From: Enchytraeus crypticus
Lineage: Eukaryota; Annelida; Clitellata; Enchytraeida; Enchytraeidae
DNA: 64,000 nt
Assembly: GCA_905160935.1 (NCBI GenBank)
Contig: CAJHZI010000433.1
Coordinates: forward strand, 186,001-250,000
Direction: 5' to 3'
Part shown: one piece after another, positions 12,238 through 22,713 of the stretch
Layout of the letters: each line of letters begins with the position of its first letter
Position numbering within the stretch: position 1 is the first letter of the stretch
Made by a program: the position numbers and the translations under genes
Notes under the pieces: generated by a model
The model's database searches: none
Told to the model about the DNA's origin: nothing
What the model saw: only the letters and a program-made list of their open reading frames with translations

Positions 12238-13248
12238 CTTGGAATAGCTAGCGATGCCACTTTAAAAACAATAAATTAATTAATTAATACTTGCAAATGC
12301 AAATTAGATTATTTATTATTTACGTTTAATATAGAACATACCATAACGGCACACTGGGTCTGGAAACACACATGCTTGTTTAAGGTCCATTTCCTCCTTC
12401 ATCTCCATGATTATTAATAATATTTGCCTTTTACGGCACCCGGACGGGATTTAACAATAATCTTCCATAACCCTGGGATTTTTCCTTCAAAGCTGTCACA
12501 CTCGGACTTCTAAGGTGGTTAATCACAAAGTACTAACCGAGGCCGGTGTAGCTTAAATGTAGATGTAGATTATAGACTCGCAACTAAACCAAGTGCGCTA
12601 AATCCCGACGTCTAAGATAATTCAAACCCATTTGTGAGAACCACAGAAAATTAAACAATTTGAATGGAGTTACAAATTTTTTAAGCAAATAAACATCTGA
12701 TTTTAATACACATGTAAAACCCCCTTTTATGGGATGATCATGAGAGGCAAGTCTTATTGCAATAGATAAAAGTAGCAGGCCTAAAATAAAAATACTGTCC
12801 TAATAATTTTTATTAATGAATTTATAGTAATTAAAATATGCCTATTCTATTCAATTGATGTTAAGTCTCGAGTCACTGTGTCGTCTCGATACGTTTTTCA
12901 CGTCTTGGTTTTGAGGAAGATGTCTCGCACGTTTTCCAAGACATTAAAGAAATTCATTTTTTGTATAATCTCAGTTTGTCAACCTAAAACAAAACAAGAA
13001 GTGAGCAAAATGAACAAAAAGAAGAAGTATATTGTATATTGAATAAGAGAAGTTCAAGTTTAAAGGGCTCATATACTAGAATTAACAATTTAAAACATTT
13101 CTTCACGACAATTTTAGCACAGCGCATAGTCTATATTAATCTTCATATGCACCAAATATTTTTTAACACTGAGTCGTTAAAAGAACGGGTCTGTAGCAAC
13201 ACAAAATAATTACAGGAAATGATAATAGGGTGAAAGTTAATAACAACT
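12238..13248. other. Intergenic, 5' side of TIMM29
   Basis: Upstream of TIMM29. Holds a diverged 5S-like repeat (listed separately); otherwise AT-rich. The TIMM29 promoter should lie near 12,240-12,350, but I see no clear TATA box or initiator. Confidence 0.5.
12370..12610 (-). repeat. 5S-rRNA-like SINE copy, diverged
   Basis: The minus strand has TTTAGTTGCGAGTC, AAGCTACACCGGCCTCGGTT and AGTAC in the order of the 3' half of 5S rRNA, followed by a tail with CCGTCCGGGTGCCGTAAAAG. The related and better-preserved copy is at 54,700-54,805. Confidence 0.5.
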
Positions 13249-14014
13249 ACGAAATTCTCCCATGTTAAGTCTCCCATGTTAAGTCTCCTATGTTAATTCT
13301 CCCATGTTAAGTCTCCTATGTTAAGTCTCCCATGTTAAGTCTCCTATGTTAAGTCTCCCATGTTAAGTCTCCTATGTTAATTCTCCCATGTTAAGTCTCC
13401 CATATTAAGTCTCCTATGTTAATTCTCCCATGTTAAGTCTCCCATATTAAGTCTCCTATGTTAATTCTCCCATGTTAAGTCTCCTATGTTAAGTCTCCCA
13501 TGTTAAGTCTCCTATGTTAATTCTCCCATGTTAAGTCTCCTATGTTAAGTCTCCCATGTTAAGTCTCCTATGTTAAGTCTCCAATGTTAAGTCTCCTATG
13601 TTAATTCTCCCATGTTAAGTCTCCCATATTAAGTCTCCTATGTTAATTCTCCCATGTTAAGTCTCCTATGTTAAGTCTCCCATGTTAAGTCTCTTATGTT
13701 AATTCTCCCATGTTAAGTCTCCAATGTTAAGTCTCCTATGTTAATTCTCCCATGTTAAGTCTCCTATGTTAAGTCTCCTATGTTAATTCTCCCATGTTAA
13801 TTCTCCCATGTTAAGTCTCCTATGTTAAGTCTCCTATGTTAAGTCTCTCATGTTAAGTCTCCCATGTTAAGTCTCCTATGTTAAGTCTCCCATGTTAAGT
13901 CTCCCATGTTAAGTCTCCCATGTTAAGTCTCCTATGTTAAGTCTCCTATGTTAGGTCTCCTATGTTAGGTCTCCTATGTTAAGTCTCCTATGTTAAGTCT
14001 CCTATGTTAAGTCG
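13249..14014. repeat. 14-bp minisatellite
   Basis: About 55 copies of TTAAGTCTCCCATG, with CCTATG and TTCTCCC variants interleaved in a semi-regular order. It lies between TIMM29 and POC5. Confidence 0.95.
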
Positions 14015-15224
14015 CAAGCTGTCTATTACAGCATTATCCCATATTTGCATGCAAATACTCGGCTGGAGTGACATAAAACCCCCAGGCCCCAGTTAAACTG
14101 TTAAAATAGGCTATATAATTATATAGGCTATGATTACCAAATTTTGCTACAATATGAAAATTTATTTTTGGATTTTAGCCATCCAATTTTATATAACCAG
14201 CTCTAAGGTTTATGATACTATCAACACTATAGATATTAAATATTACTCTAAAATATTAATACTATAAACTACAAATTACTACGTATAAGTGCTCAAAATT
14301 ATCAAAAACATTCATACAAGTATAATAAATATCATCATTTATTCATCAGCGTAAAATATAATTCTTATACATGCCATTTCAGTAGACTATCTGCAACAAG
14401 AATACAAAATGTGAGCACAATATTCATCATATGCACAAAGAAATAAGTGTTTTATATATTTGTCCATATTTACTATACACACAATATTGTGCAAATACAT
14501 ATCGGGCACTCGCTATAGTACATCTTAAAATAAGTACAGTACAAAAGGCACACGTATTTTCAGTACAATGTCAATGACTTTCATATATTATTTTGACTAA
14601 GCGATATTAGACTTTAATCAATAGACTTTAATCGTACTAAACTCTTAATAAAAGGTATTCTGATATAAATAATTTTGGTATAAGTACGCATAAGCTGATC
14701 GAGAATTTGGCGATGTCAATTCTAACTTAGTAATTGTCAAATGTAAAACAGCTGATATAAGCGGCTTGATGGAAGAACTCTGTCCGTGAATTAACATAAA
14801 AATCCTGCTAAAATATGGAGGACATAAATTGGCTGATATCTTAGTTACTTTACCTTTCTTACCTCGTTGATAAATTAATATGTCACATTATTACGTACAG
14901 TGATATGTCATTGTATTATATACAATGACATTTATTTAGAGCCGTTGTTTATCATTATAAACCATTATAAACCTAAATAAAGATCATTATAAACCGACGT
15001 AAACTAGTCATTTTAACTACTTATTGAAGATTTGGTAGATTCAAGTAAAATTTATGATATTTTCCAGTTCTATCTTTGACTAAATGACCTCAAACGGGCG
15101 ATCCTAGTGGAGAACTTTGACTGATTGATATTCAACAAAAGATAGATCTGCCCAATTTACACGATTGATAGCTAGCGTCTGTTTCTATTGTAGAACTTTG
15201 ATTGGTTGCTGACGAACAGCTGAT
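14015..15224. other. Intergenic stretch downstream of POC5
   Basis: AT-rich; no exon, RNA gene or clear repeat recognised. Near 15,100-15,250 a short motif (GAACTTTGATTGGTTG) is repeated about three times. Confidence 0.5.
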
Positions 15225-15230
15225 TTTATT
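15225..15230 (-). terminator. POC5: AATAAA overlapping the POC5 stop
   Basis: The final codons read CTTCAATAAAATC, so an AATAAA hexamer overlaps the TAA stop. If used, the 3' UTR would be extremely short; another downstream signal may be the real one. Confidence 0.25.
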
Positions 15231-15363
15231 GAAGAACTTTAATTGGTTGATACTTAACAGCAGCTGCACTGCTGCCGATGCTACTGGCCTGTGAAGAAGT
15301 TCTGCCAGATCTCTGCTGCTGAGGCCTAACTAACTGTGCAGCAGCTACCGACTGAGATACACC
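15226..15363 (-). CDS. POC5: POC5 terminal exon
   Basis: Starts GGTGTATCTCAG after TTATTCGTAG and encodes a Ser/Ala/Gln-rich tail ending YQPIKVLQ. The human tail ends in a similar SIKVVD. Confidence 0.82.
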   Translation of the reverse strand, partial: GVSQSVAAAQLVRPQQQRSGRTSSQASSIGSSAAAVKYQPIKVLQ

Positions 15364-18300
15364 CTACGAATAAGCACACAGCAGTAGGCCTGTATGTCAC
15401 ACATACTATTTTATGTATTAGAAAAATTAAACCACATCTTAAAGAATTACAATTTATGAAAATTAATTCATTGCAAAATTAACACATAATTCATAGCTGT
15501 TTTTTAAATTCATCACAAATCAATTAAGGTTTGCTGTAGCATACGTTCAAGCTTTTATTGAAAACTATAACTAAGCTACCCTAGTGAAACAAAATCAATT
15601 TATCTGAGCAAGTAACTAGTTTAACCAAATCCCTAATTGTAAAAAATGTATTTAGACAATAGCGAGACAGTACTTGTTGTACTCAATAAAATAAGCAAGC
15701 ATTGACTAACCTTTGGAAGCGGTTGATGCTTTTCGACTACGATAGAATTGGCTGTTAATGAAGGTTGATTTAACCCGGAATCTACTCGCCCAGTGACCTT
15801 GTAATGACCTTTAGATTGAGGCGCTCCTACAATGCGACTTCTACCCGCATCCTATACATATAAACAATAACTGGAAATCTAGACCTTCATTACACAGCAG
15901 AATTAAGTACAATTTTACGCAAATATCATCTCTAGTTGATAGTAAGGAATAACGTGCCGCAAAAGTGTAGAACATATTTGCACTATCCCTCAGAACATTA
16001 TTATGGGCCTCTATTACTAATACAGCATATTTGGTAATGAGCATGATCAGAACAAAACAGTCTAAACTATCCTAATCTACTGTCTAAATGGAACAAAACA
16101 GGAAAATACATTGAGGATTTTAAAGTTGGGTTGATTGGCCAATATGAACGCCAGGTTTAGTCACACCAAATAATTTCAGTAATTTCACAATCCCGGTAGT
16201 ATATAGTAATTTGAGAAAAAAACTGTGAGCCAACAAATCCTCTTGTTTTACCCTTTTATGAAAAAATGATGCCTTTTTGAGATAAACTGTTAGATTTGCT
16301 GAAAAAAAAAAAAAAAATACATTGGACAAGAAACACTGTAAGAAGAGATATCTGATATTAGTATTAGAAGAGATATCTCTTCTAATGTTGGATAAGACAG
16401 AAGGAAGCGTCCATGTTAAAGTATGTTATCTTAGTTAACTAAAATTTGCAAAGCAATATTGATACCTTGTTATGCATAAAGTCTGACATAATCTGTGAGA
16501 TTTATCGCAAGATCTGAATTAATAGAAAAAGAGGAAAATAGAGCTGACGAGCCTGTCTGTTGGATAGATTAGAGTCAGCATTGGATCTCGCTGACTGTTG
16601 ACCACTGGTCGACTGAACACTGGTAGGAACTCCTGAAGAGTTGGTGTGGTAGGTATACTGCTGACTGGCCGTTAGGTAGTCTATTCCAACCGCAAATCTC
16701 CCAACCTCTACTGCATCTTCTACGGCACGGAGCATTGAACATAGTTTAACGTTGCAGATTCTTGAACATACATATTGAACATAGTTTAAAGTTGCAGATT
16801 CTTGAACATACAAATTGAACATAGTTTAAAGTTGCAGATTCTTGAACATACAAATTGAACATAGTTTAAAGTTGCAGATTCTTGAACATACATATTGAAC
16901 ATAGTTTAAAGTTGAGATTCTTGAACATACAAATTGAACATAGTTTAAAGTACAGATTCTTGAACATACATATTGAAAATAGTTTAACGTTGTATATTCT
17001 TAAACATACATATATGAACATAGTTTAACGCTGTAGATTCTTGAACACACATATTGAACATAGTTTAACTTTACAGATTTGTGAACATTTACAAGTGATG
17101 GTACACACAGGAAGCTAATAAATGCAAAGAATAAGCAATAGAAATAAGAGCTGGATATGACATGTTATCATCAGTGAAGATGGGTTATGAAATGTGCTAT
17201 TAGAAGAAGGAACACAAGAAAAAAGAACCAGAGGAAGGCTGAGACAAAAGTCAGATGTGGTAAATCCACTAATATTTACACATGCAATTTAATAGAAAGC
17301 GAAGAATAAAATTAATCGGAAGAGTTACACGCCATGGACAGTTAGAAGTATGCCGAGAGAGCGAGAGAGAGAGAAAGAATAGTTTCAAATTAGCATCTAC
17401 ACCTCTTCTGTAGCATGTAAGATTGAAAAACATCAATAATGATGATTACATATTAATTTATATTTACTTATCCATTAAAATTGTTTGATGTGCTGGCATA
17501 TCCAAGGCATAAAATGTTAGCATTGTTTATCTCGCTCACTATAAAGTACACTATATCTCGCTCATTATTTCCTACACTGGATTACCTGAAGGTTGTCAGG
17601 CTACGATCTCTTATCTGCTTGTATTGATGTTATTTATTACAACTGATAGGGTGGAATTATCAGTCAATATACCTGACGATCTTTTTTCTACGATATCATC
17701 TTTGTCATCACTGAAGACATTCATGGCCTCTAGGTTCAAGGCACAAACTCCTCTCATAAAAGCTCGTTTCATTTCATCCTCATATTTCTCTCTCGCTTGC
17801 TGTAGCCTGGACACTTCGGCTCGGGACGCGTCGAGAGCTTCGTTGAGCTGCAAAGATAACATCCCAAAGTATACAATGACGTTGATATATAGACATCCCA
17901 AAGTATACAATGACGATGATGTACAGACATCACAACATATACAATGACGCTGATATATAGACATCACAACATATACAATGACGATGATATACAGACATAC
18001 TAGCATATACAATGACATAACTAATCTAGTAACATCTAATATCATTACATAGGTCTTGGAAGGCTTGGTAATAATTCTTCTGCACAAAACATAACACATT
18101 CAATATGAAGCACTCGGTCGGCTTGACATTAAAAAAGATACATTAATCAATATTATCTATATACTTCACTATTCTAGTTACAAAATTACTAGAGTAAATA
18201 TATTGTAATTATTGGAAAATGTGAACAACAGTCCTATTGTGCTAATGTGTTCATATGGTGTTCCTACAAAAATGATACAGAGAGACTCAGAGACTTGACT

Positions 18301-21300
18301 TACAGCGCTATAAAATGTTGCTCAATACGACTGCAATTACTACGGAAAATTAAATATTGTAGCAAATTTAGTGGAACAGAGTGATATAACAAAGAAAAAT
18401 ACTACTATTTCTCTCTCTTAGTGCACTGCCTACTGGCAGGTCAATGGTATATAACGTCTCTCTTCTCCGTCTTCTGCTTTCCTCTTCAAGTTCACATATC
18501 AGTGGATCTTTAAATCATCTAACATTCCTAATCTCGGGCTGCCTCTGTCTCTATTTTCTTGCTTTTGGCCTTCTGTGACCTCTTTTTTTAGCAGACCTTC
18601 CCCCCTTAGAATGTGTCCTATCCAACTCATCTTCCTATTTCTTAATACACTTGTCAGAAACCTGATTCTACAATTTTTAACCTGAGGTAAAATGAGGACT
18701 TGACATCAAATGGTCCAGGATTCAAATTCCTAACAAAATGCCCTAATAATTATTTTTGCAATTTTTGCTGTCCTCGATTTGACTGAATCTAGATATCTTA
18801 CTTAGTGATTGATAACTTCAACGACTGTATTAAATTAAATATTAATTTAATACGAAAAGAAATAAAATAATACACGGATATACAGTAGAACGAAAATTAA
18901 ACGATTTCAAATAACACGTGTAAGCTAATCTTGTATAACTTAAAATCATACTTTCTATCGAATTACAGTTTACTTTAAGTATCACAAAACTAAGTACTTT
19001 ACACAACATACAATTACTTTTGACACACAAATTACTACTATGCTCTCTAGCTCAAATTCCTACACTTTACTTTAGTTTCCTCTCGACTATTCGCCTACTA
19101 GGATCCCTTCTAATATAATCCCTAGGTTAGAATATTTCGGTGGAACTCTTTTCCCTCTTCGATCTTCTACAAAATCACTCCCTTCTCATCGACTGTTCGA
19201 TGGACTACAAATTAGTTCAAATAACAGAACCCTTCGAATTGCTCTCAATTCGTCTACTACTGAGATTCCTCAAATCTCCTAAATCTCTTTTCAACTTGGC
19301 ACGTTTTACGTCCGTGTTGTCACTCTTCCATCTTGGATCTTCCCTCTACTTCCTATTTAGGCATGCCCTCATTGGTCACTTGCCCTAGCTTAGCTACCGC
19401 CTATGATCTCACTTTAATAAAACTCAATACTTTAAATCTTACCTTTACTTATCCAGCAGTATTATTAATTACTTTACTGGAAATACAATTATAAATATAA
19501 ATACATATTATAATGCAAATATAAATATATATCGAATCGAGCTCTGACAACACTTATTAACTGTCTATCTGTACCAACTCTCTCCAGAACTTCCTCATTT
19601 GTAACCTTTTAACTAATTACTTCATCATCATCATCTTCCCTTAAATCCCAGTTTAACTAGGGTTGGGATACGAATAGACTTTCTCCAGTCCTCTCTGTCC
19701 CACACAATATCATCAGTCAATCCCCTAATAACTAATTACTTCATCACCACAAAATAAATGATTTACATATTTATTCAAAATCTGCGTAACATATGACTAA
19801 AATGACATGATTTATCTTCAAGACAAAAGTAGCAACAAACCGAAGCTATTCTAGCCTCGTAGTCATTGGTCAGCGTGACGCAGACTTGCTGGGCTCTACG
19901 CTGACAAGCTTTCTCCACACGCTCACGCCACCGTGACTCCTGGTGTGACTTCCACCAGGCAAAAGTCTTTTGAAGCAGCGTCCTCTCGTAGTGCTTTCTA
20001 GCCAACTTTGTAGCAAACTCCTAAATATAACATCAATGCATAATATGAAATTGTCTAAATAGAATATATAGAGAGAGAGAGATATCTTTATTTCGACAAC
20101 AACCTCAGTGTAAAGTCACATACACACAAAGTGTACAAAAAGAGAAATAAAGTACAAGCTTACAACAAACATAATCAATGATGCAATTAATTAAAACAAG
20201 CCCAATACAATATATAATAGAGGATATATTACATTTTAAGGATATATCACATTGCAGTTGTCTTCCGCAAAACAATTAATTTTATGATTGCACGGTGGCG
20301 CCTCCAACGATTTCAAAAATATATAAGGCAAATTTTCAAAGTAAACACCTTTTATAATAGGTCTATATATATTATAAACTACAAATATCAATAGTCAATG
20401 AATATCCAACAAACCTCGCGCTTGATATCGACAAGTTTAATTCTCCACTCACAGAAAGCTCTCTGAATGTTTAACTTGTCTCTATGTCGCTCTATCACAG
20501 TCGTCAGGTTAGCTAGTGTCTCCTCCTTCCTCTCGAGCGACTTCTCGTACGTTCTCATTAACTCTTGTTGAGCCTCAAGTTCTTTACGCAGGTTCTGCAC
20601 TTCTGCTGAACTTCTGTGAATAACAATGATGACCAGTGAGCAATAAAGAACTCAGGTGAACAACAAGAACATCTCTGAACAACAATCAAAACCAGTGAAC
20701 AACAAAAGAAGACCAGAAAAGAAGACCATTGAACAACAAAAAAACACAAGTGGTAACAAAGACACAAATGATCACCGAAGAATATCGGTCAACAGCAAAG
20801 AATATCACTCTGCGAGGAAAGGAGACCAAATGAAAAGAAAAACCATATATAACAAAATAGAACCTCTGTGTGCACTAAAGAAAACAAGAAACATAACAGA
20901 ACTGTTGACAATTATTGGGCTGAGTGTACAGAGTTGTGCCGGTGGCTTGTTGGCAAGTTGTTCGCCGGATCATTAGGTGCAAGATTCAAATCCAGTGCCC
21001 TTCCCATCACTGCCAAGATATTCAAGCAGGAAACTGACGTAAACTTGGCCTTAGCCTTAAAAGAAAAAAGGCAACCAATATTTGCAATCATAAAGATAAT
21101 AATAACTTCATGATTTTAATGAGTTCACGAGATTATCTAGGTGTCTAAAAATAAGATAATTAATCTGTTTATGACTAATAATATATTAATTATAGATTTC
21201 TTCATTTGCTATATCTAGGTTTATTTAAATAATCTACATTAAAAAAATTCAATCTCAATAAATCTTACACAAAATTCATAAACAAAATAGGACTTACTGC

Positions 21301-22661
21301 GACACAATTTAAGGCACAATTTTACTGTACATAATACCTACTTGTCCTTTTCTTTAGCTAATTCCCTCTCGTAATATTCAAAAAGGCCCAATTTCGCACG
21401 TTTCAATTCTTCCTGTAATCAAATCATTTCTCTATAATTATCTTACCACAGATTTCTTAAATACATTTAGCAAAAAGAAATTGCTATTTATCTTATGTTT
21501 ACACAGAAACCATTCCTTTCTTAAGCTATAGGTTACATTAACGTGTGAGTAAAGCATAGTCCTTTGTGAATGGATTAACTTGTCAATTGATGAAGTCTCT
21601 TTAGGAAGCATGAAAGCAGAATGTGAGCAGGAATATGTACAATATTTACATGTATCTTGGAGATCACTACAGAGAGAGAGAGAGAGAGAGAGAGATATAG
21701 ACATATTTTACTTATCGCAAATCAAATCACAAATTCTTGACTTACAATTTATTAATTTAATATTGAAGAATTTGAACTCTTTGAACACTTTTGAACACAG
21801 AAATGGTTTAGTCATCGTTTTAAAAGTTTCTAATGCTATCTTGTAAGGTACATAAGCAAGAAGGCATATAAAATATCAAAGAGCAACTGAAAGTCAATTT
21901 TTTTCAAGTTTTATCAAAGGATAAAGTGTAGTTTAACGCCTGACTCCAGTTTCGAAATCGCATCAATGTCGAGAAGAGCACTAAATTTTAATCCTGTACC
22001 CACTGATCCGCAGTCAAACAACTTAGACAGATATTTTATTTTCACGAAAATCACAATGACACTTGCCGAAGTGCTACCATCTCAGTTCATTTCTTAAATA
22101 GATATTAGTGTCCTAGAAAAATCATACATTGCATCTATTCAGCAGCGGTTCAGAGTTCGTTGCCAGTTGGTAATTCAATTTTCTAAAAAGTCTAAATATA
22201 TATAATAAACAAATTTTTTTTAAAATATTTAATTAAAATTAAAATAGTCAATATTAAAAAAAGACGAATGTAATTCTTGATTTTATGGATTAGTCAAGAG
22301 AAATATTATTCCTCTAAAGCAAATTTATTATGAAGAATAAGATTGAACTATCATTTTTGTAATTACTACTTTATAATTGTCTGTTAGCATCATTCCCTCA
22401 AAATGCTCAAACAGAACCTATTAAATCATACAACTACATAACACAAAGAAATAACAGCACAAATTTTAAGTGATATCGTTGATCAGTTATTAATATAGCC
22501 AACAGCTCACCAGAATGTTCCTCTTTAGCGTAGACGTCCAAGAATTCACGACGGAGTCCAGGTGTTCAGTGTCCTGGTCCAACAGTACAGTGTATTTCAT
22601 ATGAGACGTCCCTGTGTCAACGGTGGCACCTTGCAACTGATCGGCTGCGATGCAGAAATGT

Positions 22662-22713
<52 letters not shown>

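Noticed and set aside
20656-20976. 106-aa frame NNKNISEQQSKP
   Set aside because: Lies antisense in a POC5 intron and consists of AACAAC-type repeats.
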